A stretch of 64,000 nucleotides of DNA from Candidatus Aegiribacteria sp. MLS_C (GCA_002030045.1 LQBI01000033.1:56240-120239); one strand, 5' to 3'; shown: positions 42,984 to 52,807, counted from the first letter of the stretch. The notes: a model not told the origin generated them from the sequence alone. Made by a program: numbers and translations.

Positions 42984-43113
42984 ACCCGGCGGTTACGTTT
43001 TCCCGTGGAATTCGCGTTGACTTGGGCCCGGATATGGGTCATCTTTCCATGCACCGTATCTTAGAATGGGCATCTATCTCATCTACCCACAACACGAACC
43101 GGGAGGTCTGTAA

Positions 43114-43365
43114 GTGAGCGAACACAGGGAATACCCGTTTCCCGAGATCGATCCGGATATCTGCAAGGGATGCAGACTTTGCGTTGCCGCATGCCCGACG
43201 GATGTTCTGGTGATCTCTCCGAAACTGAACTCGAAGGGGTTCCATTATTCGGAGTACGTAGGCCAGGGGTGTATCGGATGCGGAAACTGCTTCTACGTCT
43301 GCCCCGAACCCAGCGCGGTGACGGTCTACCTGAAAGGCTACGTGCCTGAAGAGGAGGTGAGCTGA
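43114..43365 (+). CDS. korD: 2-oxoacid:ferredoxin oxidoreductase, delta (ferredoxin-like) subunit
   Basis: An 83-residue protein with two 4Fe-4S motifs: C-K-G-C-R-L-C-V-A-A-C-P (residues 18-29) and C-I-G-C-G-N-C-F-Y-V-C-P (51-62). It passes electrons from the TPP subunit to ferredoxin. The start is GTG 43114 with GGGAGG upstream. The ATG of the alpha subunit follows its stop directly. First gene of a three-gene unit, korD-korA-korBC. Confidence 0.92.
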   Translation: MSEHREYPFPEIDPDICKGCRLCVAACPTDVLVISPKLNSKGFHYSEYVGQGCIGCGNCFYVCPEPSAVTVYLKGYVPEEEVS

Positions 43366-44418
43366 ATGCCGAGGAAACTGATGAAGGGGAACCATGCCGC
43401 TGTCTATGGTGCCGCTCTTGCCGGATGCCAGGCCTACTACGGTTATCCCATAACCCCGGCCAGCGAGATAGCCGAATCGGCTGCCGCCATCTTCCCCAAG
43501 CTGGGCAGGACATTCCTGCAGGCTGAGAGCGAGGTGGCGGCGATCAACATGGTCTACGGTGCCGCCGGCTGCGGTCTGAGGGTCATGACCGGCAGTTCGG
43601 GTCCCGGCATCAGCCTGAAGCAGGAGGGGCTGTCATACTGTGCAGGCTCCGCGCTGCCCTGCGTGGTTGTCGACATCATGAGGGGCGGTCCCGGACTCGG
43701 GAACATAGGCCCGGAGCAGGGAGACTACAACCAGGTGGTCAAGGGAGGCGGACACGGCAACTTCAAGAACATCGTCCTGGCTCCCAATTCGGCCCAGGAG
43801 ATGTGCGACCTGACGATGCTGGCCTTCGAGCTGGCCGACAAGTACCGCAACCCGGTATTCGTTCTCACCGACGGCGTGATAGGTCAGATGATGGAAGCCG
43901 TGGAACTCCCCGAACCGGTCTCGGAACTGCCGGACAAGAGCGACTGGGCGGTCGGGGGAACGGCGGATTCCCGTCACCTGATCAATTCCATCTATCTCGA
44001 TCATGACGACCTGGAATGGTGGAACATGGAGCTTGCGAAGAAGTACGAGACCGTGGAGAAGAACGAGGTCAGGTTCGAGGAGTACAAGATGGAAGATGCC
44101 GAGATCGTCGCTATCGGCTATGGAAGCGCCAGCAGGGTGCTCCGCTCAGCGGTGGACCTTGCCAGGAGGAAGGGTGTCAGGCTTGGCATGTTCAGGCCCA
44201 TCACGCTCTTCCCCTTCCCGAAGGACCAGCTGGCGGCGCTTCCCGACAGGGACCTCAAGGGCATCATCACTGTGGAGATGTCCAACGGTCAGCTGGTGAA
44301 CGACGTGAACCTCGCCCTGAGAGGCAGGATGATTTCCGACCTTCACATGAGAATGGGCGGCAACGTTCCCTCCGCCCTGGAGATCGTCGAGAAGGTCTCC
44401 GAACTGTACGGGGTGTGA
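43366..44418 (+). CDS. korA: 2-oxoacid:ferredoxin oxidoreductase, alpha subunit (VorB/KorA-like)
   Basis: A 350-residue subunit carrying the pyrimidine-binding and transketolase C-terminal-like domains. [20 protein letters not shown] and [12 protein letters not shown] are the family opening; [18 protein letters not shown] and [18 protein letters not shown] are conserved. The enzyme converts a 2-oxoacid plus CoA to acyl-CoA, CO2 and reduced ferredoxin. It could act on 2-oxoglutarate or on branched-chain 2-oxoacids; sequence alone does not decide. It is separated from korBC by two bases. Confidence 0.92.
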   Translation: MPRKLMKGNHAAVYGAALAGCQAYYGYPITPASEIAESAAAIFPKLGRTFLQAESEVAAINMVYGAAGCGLRVMTGSSGPGISLKQEGLSYCAGSALPCVVVDIMRGGPGLGNIGPEQGDYNQVVKGGGHGNFKNIVLAPNSAQEMCDLTMLAFELADKYRNPVFVLTDGVIGQMMEAVELPEPVSELPDKSDWAVGGTADSRHLINSIYLDHDDLEWWNMELAKKYETVEKNEVRFEEYKMEDAEIVAIGYGSASRVLRSAVDLARRKGVRLGMFRPITLFPFPKDQLAALPDRDLKGIITVEMSNGQLVNDVNLALRGRMISDLHMRMGGNVPSALEIVEKVSELYGV

Positions 44419-44420
44419 TC

Positions 44421-45860
44421 ATGGCACAGAAGACTGTACTCAGAAAGCCCAAAGGTTTCATAGACGTATACAAGTACAAGCCCGGCGAGGAGAAGGACAG
44501 GACCCACTACTGTCCCGGCTGCGGCCACGGCATCATCCACAAGCTGATAGCCGAGGCCCTGGAGGATTTCGACATAGTCGAGAAGTCCATCGTCATAAGC
44601 CCTGTGGGCTGCAGCGTCTTCGCATACTATTACTTCGACACCGGGAACCTCCAGGTGGCACACGGAAGGGCTCCCGCCGTGGGGACCGCCGTTTCGAGGG
44701 CCAATCCCGATTCCGTCGTGATAAGTTACCAGGGCGACGGAGACCTTGCCGCAATAGGCGGGAACAACATACTCCAGGCGGCCAACAGGGGAGAGAACAT
44801 GGTGGTGGTCTTCGTGAACAACGCCATCTACGGGATGACCGGCGGCCAGATGGCTCCCACGACCCTCACCGGACAGAAGACTACGACCACGCCGTACGGA
44901 AGGAACCCGGTTACCGACGGTTATCCGCTGCAGATGTGCGAGCTGATAAGCCAGCTGACCGCACCGGTCTACGTTACGCGGACATCTCTCCATGACATGC
45001 CCGGCATAAGGAAGGCCAGGGCCGCCATCCGCAAGGGCATACAGAACGCCATGGACAGGAAGGGGTTCTCCTTCGTGGAGGTCCTGAGCATGTGTCCCAG
45101 CGGCTGGAAGATGGAACCGGTACAGGCTCAGGATTGGATAAGGGACAGGATGCTCGAGAGGTTCCCCACCGGTACCTTCAGGGACAGCTCAGACGAGGCT
45201 GTGAGAATAGAGAGGCCCGTCCCTGTGATGGACCCGGAAAAGGTCAAGGAGATACTTGGCTACGAGAGCCTCAAGACCTCGAACCTGAAAAAGAATCCCA
45301 ACGCCCTCTTCAACAAGGTTGCCCTCAGGGTAGCCGGCTTCGGCGGACAGGGGATCATGTCCACCGGAATAGCCCTGGCGAACGTAGGGATGGAATACGG
45401 TTACAAGGTCAGCTGGCTGCCTTCCTACGGACCCGAGATGCGGGGCGGGACAGCCAACTGCTCCGTCAAGGTCCAGGAGGAGACCATCGGAGCAGCCGAG
45501 TGTACCGAACCCAACATGGTCATTGCCATGAACCAGCCCAGCCTCGAGAAGTTCGAGAGGATCCTGGTGCCTGACGGAGTGCTGATGTACAACAGCACTC
45601 TCATAGAAGTAGAGCCGACGAGGAAGGACCTCCGCGTCTATCCGATCCCGGTCACCGGCATGGCCGACGCACTCGGTGACACCAGGGTCCAGAGCATGGT
45701 CAACGTCGGCGCTTTTGCTGCTATTACCGGCATGTTCGACCCCGGCGAGATAAGCGGGCTCATGTCGTCGCTCTTCGGTGGCAAGTCAGAGAAGGTGATA
45801 CAGCTCAACGAGGAAGCTGTCAGGAAGGGTTACGATTACGTCAGGGAGAACTTTTCCTGA
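44421..45860 (+). CDS. korBC: 2-oxoacid:ferredoxin oxidoreductase, fused beta and gamma subunits
   Basis: A 479-residue fusion. Residues 1-285 are the TPP-binding beta subunit: HYCPGCGHGIIHKLIAEAL, SPVGCSVFAYYYFD, the TPP motif GDGDLAAIGGNN (G-D-G-D ... N), and AIYGMTGGQMAPTT. Residues about 295-479 are the gamma subunit: VALRVAGFGGQGIMSTGIAL, WLPSYGPEMRGGTANCSV, and MVNVGAFAAITGMF. Separate genes are usual, but this join occurs in some anaerobes. The start ATG 44421 follows korA closely; the longer upstream frame lies inside korA. A strong hairpin follows. Confidence 0.93.
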   Translation: MAQKTVLRKPKGFIDVYKYKPGEEKDRTHYCPGCGHGIIHKLIAEALEDFDIVEKSIVISPVGCSVFAYYYFDTGNLQVAHGRAPAVGTAVSRANPDSVVISYQGDGDLAAIGGNNILQAANRGENMVVVFVNNAIYGMTGGQMAPTTLTGQKTTTTPYGRNPVTDGYPLQMCELISQLTAPVYVTRTSLHDMPGIRKARAAIRKGIQNAMDRKGFSFVEVLSMCPSGWKMEPVQAQDWIRDRMLERFPTGTFRDSSDEAVRIERPVPVMDPEKVKEILGYESLKTSNLKKNPNALFNKVALRVAGFGGQGIMSTGIALANVGMEYGYKVSWLPSYGPEMRGGTANCSVKVQEETIGAAECTEPNMVIAMNQPSLEKFERILVPDGVLMYNSTLIEVEPTRKDLRVYPIPVTGMADALGDTRVQSMVNVGAFAAITGMFDPGEISGLMSSLFGGKSEKVIQLNEEAVRKGYDYVRENFS

Positions 45861-45877
45861 CGATGCTCTGAACGGAT

Positions 45878-45905
45878 CCCGGGCGGCGGCCGACCGCCGC
45901 CCGGG
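45878..45905 (+). terminator. GC-rich hairpin, terminator of the kor operon
   Basis: CCCGGGCGGCGG (45878-45889) and CCGCCGCCCGGG (45894-45905) form a 12-bp perfect stem with a four-base loop, 17 bp after the korBC stop. The tail CCTTCACC is not T-rich. The next gene converges, so the hairpin may serve both. Confidence 0.6.
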
Positions 45906-45969
45906 CCTTCACCCGGTATCGATTCGGTCAGTTCCTCGCCGGTCATGAGCTGTACGTACCGGAGAACCA

Positions 45970-47766
45970 TCAGTCCAGCAGTACAAGCCTCGTATTGAGC
46001 AGCATTCCCCCGGATCCCATCGTACAGAGGTAGATCCCCGGGGGGATTTCCGGGAACGACACCTGGCTGGCACCCTGCTGGAATATCCCGTCCCTCTTCC
46101 CCACCAACCTTCCCGATATGTCGAACACCCTTACGGAGGCCTCCAGTTGTTCCGGCGTGCTGATAATGAGGAGGATCGCGCCTGAAGAGGGATTATGCGA
46201 CGGTCGGAGGGAGATCCCGCCAGGCAGGGGACCTTGGACCCCGAGGGGATCCCAGGAGACCGATATAAGATCCACTGAAGGCGTTAACGACGGATCCGTG
46301 GTGGACATCACGATCCTGTACTGCAGGTACCTGGAGCCGTCCTCCAGTATGCCCTCGAGACCGGCCGGCGGCCGGAGGGTGTCCGACCATTCCCCCATCA
46401 GCTCATGGTTCTCGGAGCACCGGAGCTGACAGCCCACCGATGTCCCCACTGGCAGCTCGGCATCGATCGTGAGCATGTCCCAGTCCGGCTGGTCCTGGGT
46501 GTCCAGGATGCTGGATTCGATGAAGCCTTCGGAGTATGATGCCAGGTTCCACCAGGTTATCGCGTCATCCAGGTATGCGGCGCCTGTCGGGTCGGGGGTG
46601 CCGTTCCCGTCCATGTCCGCGGCGCAGACCCCGCAGCCGTCCTCGAAGGAGCCGTCCAGCATGTGCTCGGACCAGGAGCCCCCTGCGCCGTCCAGGTTCT
46701 CCCACCAGAGGATCTCCTCTGTGTTGAAGGAGACCGTCAGCACATCCCGGTCTCCATCGCCGTCCAGGTCTGCTCCATGGACATCATGGGCTCCCGGGAA
46801 GCTTCCGTCTATGACGTGCATTTCCCAGGCAGTCCCCGATCCGGAGGTGTTCTCCCACCAGACTACCTCATCGTAGCCCGTTCCTATCACGTCGATGTCT
46901 CCGTCGCCGTCCAGGTCGCAGGGATCCAGGCACCTTGGATCCATGATGCCCGATCCTATCTGATGCTGCGTCCACGATGTTCCCTGTCCGTCCAGGTTCT
47001 CCCACCAGCAGCAGGTCATGAGATCGAAAAGCGATGCGATGAGATCGGTATCGCCGTCCAGGTCAAGGTCCGTTCCCTGGACGAAGTATGGATTCCCGCC
47101 TCCCGTATGGACTGTGTTCTCCGTCCATGAAGAACCTGAACCGTCGACGTTGCGCCACCAGACCATCCGCTCCCCGTAGTACTCGGCGGTGACCGCGTCC
47201 CTCCACCCGTCTCCGTCCACATCGCTGCAGTCGACGTAGTAGACGTCCGAACCTGCCTGGGTCACTGTATGGGCGATCCAGTAGGACCCGGATCCTTCGA
47301 CGTTCTCGAACCAGGCCACGGTGCCCCCGCCTCCGCAGGCCAGCACGTCGCAGTCGCCGTCCGAATCGATGTCCCCGGAGGTCGCTCTCCTGACCATAGG
47401 CATGTCGTCGATCCCGTACCGGATCCACTGGGTGCCGGAGCCGCCGGTGTTCCTCCACCATGCCACCCCGGCATCGGACATCGCTCCGCCGAGGACGTCC
47501 GTGCTTCCGTCACCGTCTATATCGCAGGCATCGACGCTGAAAGCTCCGTCGAAGGAGTCGGTGACATGGTGCTCGAGGAGTTCTCCCTCGATGGTCAGCT
47601 GGCCGGGTGAGGAGAAGGGATCGATGCCCGAGTCGAAATGGAAGTCCGTGCCCCAGTCAGTTACAGGCCCCAGCACCCCTGGTGTTCCGGACCAGTCGTC
47701 CTGAACCGCGGTACCCGCTGCGGCAGCTGTCACCAGCAGGGGAAGGAGTCCGATGTGACACTTCAT
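45970..47766 (-). CDS. Secreted FG-GAP/VCBS repeat protein with type IX-like C-terminal domain
   Basis: A 598-residue exported protein (signal MKCHIGLLPLLVTAAAAGTA). Seven or so repeats of about 45 residues each contain D-x-D-G-D calcium-binding loops (for example ACDIDGDGSTDVLGG, DIDSDGDCDVLACG, DLDGDGDIDVIGTG) followed by W-W-x-N, so a seven-bladed propeller is likely. The C-terminal 80 residues (GISLRPSHNPSSG ... VRVFDISGRLVG ... IPPGIYLCTM) form a type IX sorting-like domain. Likely on the cell surface or released; ligand unknown. Confidence 0.88.
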   Translation of the reverse strand: MKCHIGLLPLLVTAAAAGTAVQDDWSGTPGVLGPVTDWGTDFHFDSGIDPFSSPGQLTIEGELLEHHVTDSFDGAFSVDACDIDGDGSTDVLGGAMSDAGVAWWRNTGGSGTQWIRYGIDDMPMVRRATSGDIDSDGDCDVLACGGGGTVAWFENVEGSGSYWIAHTVTQAGSDVYYVDCSDVDGDGWRDAVTAEYYGERMVWWRNVDGSGSSWTENTVHTGGGNPYFVQGTDLDLDGDTDLIASLFDLMTCCWWENLDGQGTSWTQHQIGSGIMDPRCLDPCDLDGDGDIDVIGTGYDEVVWWENTSGSGTAWEMHVIDGSFPGAHDVHGADLDGDGDRDVLTVSFNTEEILWWENLDGAGGSWSEHMLDGSFEDGCGVCAADMDGNGTPDPTGAAYLDDAITWWNLASYSEGFIESSILDTQDQPDWDMLTIDAELPVGTSVGCQLRCSENHELMGEWSDTLRPPAGLEGILEDGSRYLQYRIVMSTTDPSLTPSVDLISVSWDPLGVQGPLPGGISLRPSHNPSSGAILLIISTPEQLEASVRVFDISGRLVGKRDGIFQQGASQVSFPEIPPGIYLCTMGSGGMLLNTRLVLLD

Positions 47767-47808
47767 TCTGGGTCTACCCTTTCCGGCAGCGGCTGAAGGG
47801 AACAGCCC

Positions 47809-48252
47809 TCAGAGCCAGGGCCTGACGGACAGGGTGTAGTCCTGTATCTCCCCGGGATCGAAGAAAAGAGCGATCTCCCTCTGAGCGGACTCTGGAGAAT
47901 CGGAGGCATGTATCATGTTGTGTCCGGGGCTGGTGGCGAAATCCCCCCTGATGGAACCCGGATCGGCTTCCGCCGGGTCGGTAGCCCCCACGGTGGTTCG
48001 TACTATGCTCACCGCTCCCGGCGATTCCAGGATCATGATGACCGATGGTCCGCTGGTGATGAAGGTAATCAGGTCCTTGTAGAATTCCCTGCCCCTGTGG
48101 GTGCGGTAGTGTTCCTCCGCCAGCTGGCGGGTTATTAGCATCATCTTCATGGCAGTGATCTTCATGCCCCGCCTCTCGAACCTTAAGATCAGCTCTCCCA
48201 CGAGTCCCCTCTGTATGGCGTTGGGTTTCAGTATCACCAGTGTCTGCTCCAT
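47809..48252 (-). CDS. ndk: Nucleoside diphosphate kinase
   Basis: Transfers gamma-phosphate between nucleoside di- and triphosphates. 147 residues: MEQTLVILKPNAIQRGLVGE, FERRGMKITAMKMM, and the active site GHNMIHASDSPESAQREI containing the phosphohistidine. The usual H-G-S-D is H-A-S-D here. The start 48252 has AAAGGGGA upstream; the longer frame to 48375 overlaps the divergent promoter region and adds nothing conserved. Confidence 0.95.
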   Translation of the reverse strand: MEQTLVILKPNAIQRGLVGELILRFERRGMKITAMKMMLITRQLAEEHYRTHRGREFYKDLITFITSGPSVIMILESPGAVSIVRTTVGATDPAEADPGSIRGDFATSPGHNMIHASDSPESAQREIALFFDPGEIQDYTLSVRPWL

Positions 48253-48275
48253 TCGGTCCCCTTTCGGCTGGGCGG

Positions 48276-48304
48276 AAGATACAGTCATCGTTCCGGACGT
48301 GCAA
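48276..48304 (-). promoter_or_regulatory. Candidate sigma-70 promoter of ndk
   Basis: Minus strand TTGCAC (48304-48299), 17-base spacer, TATCTT (48281-48276), 24 bp before the ndk ATG. Each box matches four of six consensus positions. Confidence 0.4.
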
Positions 48305-48306
48305 CA

Positions 48307-48335
48307 TTGATTTTGCTCATTGGTGCTCTTATCAT
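48307..48335 (+). promoter_or_regulatory. Sigma-70-type promoter of the outer-membrane protein gene
   Basis: TTGATT (48307-48312), 17-base spacer, TATCAT (48330-48335). Transcription would start near 48342, ahead of AAAGGA and the ATG at 48370, which supports that start over the upstream one at 48307. Confidence 0.55.
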
Positions 48336-48369
48336 TGCTGGTACACGTTTTCCACTGAAAGGACCCCTC

Positions 48370-49494
48370 ATGCATCAGTATTCCTTTTACCGTTCCGACC
48401 TGACAAAGCGCTGTGGAGCAGTATCTCTCCTCCTGCTCCCGGTACTCCTTCTGATTCCCGCGGCATCATGGGGCTACGGTTTCCATGACGCCCTCACCTA
48501 CGGTAATACCATCGATGTCATAAGCATCAGGTCAGCCGCCATGGTCGGGATCAGGGTGTTCGGTTCAAGCGGGGCCAGCGCTGTCTTCATGAATCCCTCG
48601 AACCTCCACTATCTGCCGACCTTCCACTTGGAGGTCTCAACTTCCGCCGTCTCATGGACGGAGGAGGTGGTGGACAGCACCAGCGTTGTACAGAGGTCCG
48701 ACAGGGGTCTGGGTTCCCTCTCGGGAGCGGCAGCCTGCAGACTGGGCTCGAGGACCGTCGTCGGAATAGGTCTGGCAAAGGTATCCGATTTCCAGTACAA
48801 CGGCACCCATTTCCTTCCCGAGAACCCATCCCATCCCGGGATCGACATCATAGAGACCCTGAATGCCACGGGAGGTCTCTGGGAGGCCCTCTGCGGTTTC
48901 TCCTGGTCCCCCTCCGAATACCTCTCCGCAGGAGTGTCCGGCGGATTGCGCTTCGGGGAGGTCACCTATGATTACTCCTACGACGAAAAGTTCACTCCCG
49001 AGGTTGATTCATCGTACACCTGGAGCTGGGACCTCTCCGAACCCTGCTTCCATGCCGGGGCGGAAATGGGTGACGAGGTCCTGGGAGCAGGGGTCTGCTA
49101 CACCTCAGGAACCAGCGACAGGTACCACGACAGGCTTTCCATCGCGGGCAGGGCCACTGCCGAGCACATAGGTAACACCACCATGATCTTCGAGGGGGAA
49201 ATAGTGGCCCCGTTCGACAGGAATTACTTCAAGGGAAAGCTCGGTATCGAGACTCCCATAAGACGCAGCATAAGTCTTCTGGCCGGAGTTGGCTTCAACG
49301 AGGGCGAGAACATGAACAGGGTCGGCATGGCGTTCTCCGTGGGTGGCAACTACAGAACCGACAGGTTCACTCTTGACCTGGCCCTTTCCAACATAAACAG
49401 ATCAAGGGTCAGCACTTCCTTTCCGGAGGAGTACTCGGACTACGTGGACGACTCATGGACCCAGTTCTGCATTGGGCTGAACTACCTGATCTGA
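48370..49494 (+). CDS. Outer membrane beta-barrel protein (PorV/FadL-like)
   Basis: A 374-residue exported protein with a signal peptide (SLLLLPVLLLIPAASWG). The start of the mature chain (DALTYGNTIDVISIRSAAM ... GASAVFMNPSNLHYL) has the small-residue plug and F-M-N-P motif seen in FadL/PorV-type proteins (A-x-x-x-x-N-P). Alternating strands continue to the C-terminus, which ends in an aromatic-rich strand (WTQFCIGLNYLI). PorV-like proteins serve type IX secretion in relatives, but a solute channel is equally possible. Confidence 0.7.
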   Translation: MHQYSFYRSDLTKRCGAVSLLLLPVLLLIPAASWGYGFHDALTYGNTIDVISIRSAAMVGIRVFGSSGASAVFMNPSNLHYLPTFHLEVSTSAVSWTEEVVDSTSVVQRSDRGLGSLSGAAACRLGSRTVVGIGLAKVSDFQYNGTHFLPENPSHPGIDIIETLNATGGLWEALCGFSWSPSEYLSAGVSGGLRFGEVTYDYSYDEKFTPEVDSSYTWSWDLSEPCFHAGAEMGDEVLGAGVCYTSGTSDRYHDRLSIAGRATAEHIGNTTMIFEGEIVAPFDRNYFKGKLGIETPIRRSISLLAGVGFNEGENMNRVGMAFSVGGNYRTDRFTLDLALSNINRSRVSTSFPEEYSDYVDDSWTQFCIGLNYLI

Positions 49495-49543
49495 CCCCGG
49501 CCGCCTTTGGAGCCCGGGTGCGGCAGCCACCGGAACAGGAATT

Positions 49544-52500
49544 ATGATGAGGAACGGAACCGCAGGGGTCCCCGCTTCCCGTGGATGGCTAAGGATCACA
49601 TGGAGTCCCGAATCCGGGGTCTCCATGGTCTCCGGTGACAGCGAGGGTCTGCTTGGCGTAAGCGCGAGAAGACTGGTCAGGTCAGCCGAACCGCTCACGC
49701 TATTGCCCTCGGAAATCTCGGGAATCCTGGCGTCGGGTCTGCCGGATGTGCCTGTATACCTGGCCACCTCAATCATGTCCGGCAGCGTATGCACCATCGG
49801 CAGCCACGCAGAGGTGGTCCTGTTCGGTATACCCGGCCTTCAGGGCAGGAGCGACGTCATGATAGACGAGCTGGGGGCCGGGATCTTGGGCACCGACAGG
49901 AACGGGGTGATCAATCTCTGGAACAAGAGCATGTCAAGCATGTTCAGGGTTCCTCAGCAGCACGTCAAGGGAAAGGCCATACAGGACGTACTGGTTTCCC
50001 CGGTACTGTACTCCTGGGAGAATGTCATAAAGATGGTTCTGGAGGGGAAGCAGATGAAAATTGTCTGCCGCCCCGACGCCCAGAGAAGGATAGAGTGCAA
50101 CTTCACGCTGGGCGGAAACGGTGTGATAGGAACCTGCTTCGATACAACGGAGAGCTTCCAGGCCGAGAACAGGTTGCGGACCAGCAGGAAGATGAATCAG
50201 GCTTACTTCCATTCGGTGAGCACAGGACTGGTGCTGTTCGACAAGGACTACAGGATCCTGGTCGCCAACCGGTCTTTCGGAAGGGTGTTCGGGCTTGTGG
50301 AGAACCTCCTCGGCATGCACCTTCAAGAGATACTGCCCAGCGAGAGCTACGAGATAATGGAGGATCTGGCCCGACCCTTCTTTTCAGGCAACACATTCGA
50401 GAAGGAGGAGGGCAGGACGGCCTATTTCACCCTTCCCGACAGGAGTACGAGGGTCATTCTGCAGGACGTCCATCCCATCGTCGAGGATTCGGGTGAGGTC
50501 TTCTACGCCGTGGGAATATTCGAGGACATCTCCGAGATCACGATCCTCAGAGAGAACTACGTAAAGCACGTAGAGACGGTCAGAGGACTCAACGGCTTCT
50601 TCGAGATGCTCCAGTCAGGCCGTGCGCTGAACAGCGGCGAGATATGCGAGAAACTCAGGGAATGCCTGGCAGCTGATGCAGTTGCACTCTACCTCACCGA
50701 TCCCGTGTCCGACAACAGGCTGTCAGGACGTTCAAAGGGATGGCCGGAGGATTCCCCCGAGGTCTTCCAGGAACTGAGATTCGCACCGGTGATGATGGAT
50801 AAGGGTTCCGGCTGCAGGCTCTCGGGTGAGGATCAGGGCGTGCTGGCGGGGCTGTTCAGCAGCTGTCTGGTTTTTCCGCTGGAATCAGAGAGGAAGAGCT
50901 TCGGTTACCTCGTTGTCTCGTATAGAGGCAGCGAACCGGCCACCGACGTCTTCCCCATGGCGGAGATAGCTTCGGGAATGATCCGTTCCTATCTCGGGAT
51001 CGTTGAGTATGAGACCGAGACGGAGCATCTGGATCTTCTCTGCATGAGGCAGAATGAACTCATCGCCAGGCTGGTCGATTCACTGGACATCCCGGTGGCC
51101 ATATTCCGAATGGACTGGTCCGTGGTCATATGGAACACTCCCATGGAGGAAATCACCGGTGTCTCACCGGACCTCGCGACAGGCCGCCCGGAGCTGGCGG
51201 CCAACATTCTCTTCAACGGCCTCGGAGGGCTCAGCTCGGCCCAGAAGCTCCTGAGGAGCGATTCATCTGATTTCCCTGAATCGTGGGTAGTTGAGAACCA
51301 GGACGGCGAAAGCACAAGGTGCACATGGAGGATTCTCAGGACCGAATCGGTGGAAGGAAGGAACCTGGAACCGGTTATCATCCTGGCGGGAGTGAAGTCC
51401 GGTGACGTGCACAGCATAAACGCAGCGCGAAGGGCGGCGGAGACCTATTCAGCCCTGAGCAGGGGGACATCCTCCCTCCTTGCGGCATCGGACAGGAATC
51501 GCGTGGAGGAGGCTGCGGCCACGGCACTCCTGGATATTTCGGGCGCATCCCGGGTCACAGTGAGAATCAGAGGGATCAAGCCGGTAACGAGGACGTCCTA
51601 CGATCTCACACCCGAAGAATCGACGGATTACTGGACTCTTCCCATTGAGACCGAGACAGAGGTCATCGGCGAGTGCCAGTTCCATGGAGGCAGGGAGTAC
51701 GCCATGATGAAGGATTTCCTGAAGAATGTGGCCAGGACCTGCGTGGAATTGGAGAAGTCGGCAGTCGGCAGGAAATTTGCTTTCCTGGCGGAAAGGGCGG
51801 CGGGCAGGTTCCTCATAACCAACAGTAAAGGCAGGATACTCCTGTCTACCTGGACGGAAGGTCAGGAAGGATCGGTTTCCAACCGGACAATCTTCGACAT
51901 GTTCTCCGGCACCGAGTGGCAGATACTGGATGCTGCCATTACCGGGGTCCAGACCAAGGGCAGGCTTGACCTTTCACTGACATCGACGGAAGGGCAGGAT
52001 GTTCAGATGGCGGCTGTGACCCTGGATGGTCACGAGGGGGAGATTCTCATCATATGGTGGCCCGTTTCTGATCCTTCCTACAAGAGGGCCCTGGAGAACA
52101 TGGAAATGGCCAGGAGATCGGGTAACGCTCTTCGCGACATGCTCGACCATCTGCTGGAATCCATCGACCTGAGCTTCTCCAGGGTCAAGGAAGTCCTGAA
52201 TCCGGACCATCCCGTGGCCTCGCTGCTGAATACGTCCGGTTACGCCTTCGAGGGTATGAGGAAGGGCTACTACTATGTGAGGCTCATGCAGACGGCGATG
52301 AACACGGTCCCCGGAAGAGTCGACGTGGAGGAACTGCTGAACGGAGTAATGTCCTGTCTGGTCGATAGAGGGCTCGACTCTCCCGACGTCACGATCACGG
52401 GCAGTCTCTCCGACATATCAGGCCAGCCCGAACTGATAAGGGAGATCGTCACCAGGCTTTGTATGCTGGTCTGCGACAGGTCGGCACCCGTCATTGCAGT

Positions 52501-52777
52501 ATCCGTGGTCAGACGTTGCAGCCTGCATACGCCGCAGGGCCCGCGGGAAGGTCCTGAGCAGTACACGCAGCTCGAACTCAGGACAGTGGACGGAGGTCGG
52601 TACAGGGGTATTCCGCTGGAAGTCGAGGAGCATCAGGGCCAGTGGAACTTCGAGTCCGGCATCGATCCGGCGTCCGAGATCAGGCTGCTCTCTCTGGTTC
52701 TCAGCCTTTCGGGAGGTTATCTCCGGAGGTCCGAGAAGAGCGGCAACCTTCTCATTCTCCTTCCCTGCTCCGACTGA
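49544..52777 (+). CDS. Multi-PAS/GAF sensor protein with a degenerate histidine-kinase-like C-terminus
   Basis: A 1077-residue cytoplasmic protein without clear membrane helices. PAS domains lie at about 105-210 (LGAGILGTDRNGVINLWN), 220-340 (STGLVLFDKDYRILVANRSF) and 510-625 (PVAIFRMDWSVVIWNTPME). GAF-like regions are at about 350-490 and 640-750. The final 220 residues follow the DHp/ATPase layout (GNALRDMLDHLLESIDLSF; GQPELIREIVTRLCMLV; SLVLSLSGGYLRRSEKSGN). However, there is no H-E/D phosphoacceptor box, and the N, G1 and G2 boxes of the ATPase are missing. Output is therefore unknown. AGGAATT precedes the ATG. Confidence 0.75.
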   Translation: MMRNGTAGVPASRGWLRITWSPESGVSMVSGDSEGLLGVSARRLVRSAEPLTLLPSEISGILASGLPDVPVYLATSIMSGSVCTIGSHAEVVLFGIPGLQGRSDVMIDELGAGILGTDRNGVINLWNKSMSSMFRVPQQHVKGKAIQDVLVSPVLYSWENVIKMVLEGKQMKIVCRPDAQRRIECNFTLGGNGVIGTCFDTTESFQAENRLRTSRKMNQAYFHSVSTGLVLFDKDYRILVANRSFGRVFGLVENLLGMHLQEILPSESYEIMEDLARPFFSGNTFEKEEGRTAYFTLPDRSTRVILQDVHPIVEDSGEVFYAVGIFEDISEITILRENYVKHVETVRGLNGFFEMLQSGRALNSGEICEKLRECLAADAVALYLTDPVSDNRLSGRSKGWPEDSPEVFQELRFAPVMMDKGSGCRLSGEDQGVLAGLFSSCLVFPLESERKSFGYLVVSYRGSEPATDVFPMAEIASGMIRSYLGIVEYETETEHLDLLCMRQNELIARLVDSLDIPVAIFRMDWSVVIWNTPMEEITGVSPDLATGRPELAANILFNGLGGLSSAQKLLRSDSSDFPESWVVENQDGESTRCTWRILRTESVEGRNLEPVIILAGVKSGDVHSINAARRAAETYSALSRGTSSLLAASDRNRVEEAAATALLDISGASRVTVRIRGIKPVTRTSYDLTPEESTDYWTLPIETETEVIGECQFHGGREYAMMKDFLKNVARTCVELEKSAVGRKFAFLAERAAGRFLITNSKGRILLSTWTEGQEGSVSNRTIFDMFSGTEWQILDAAITGVQTKGRLDLSLTSTEGQDVQMAAVTLDGHEGEILIIWWPVSDPSYKRALENMEMARRSGNALRDMLDHLLESIDLSFSRVKEVLNPDHPVASLLNTSGYAFEGMRKGYYYVRLMQTAMNTVPGRVDVEELLNGVMSCLVDRGLDSPDVTITGSLSDISGQPELIREIVTRLCMLVCDRSAPVIAVSVVRRCSLHTPQGPREGPEQYTQLELRTVDGGRYRGIPLEVEEHQGQWNFESGIDPASEIRLLSLVLSLSGGYLRRSEKSGNLLILLPCSD

Positions 52778-52807
52778 CCTCCGGGTTACCTGAATGGTGT
52801 TCGGAGC

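Noticed and set aside
44016-44420. Upstream extension of the korBC frame
   Set aside because: This part lies within korA in another frame; the conserved beta-subunit sequence begins just after ATG 44421.
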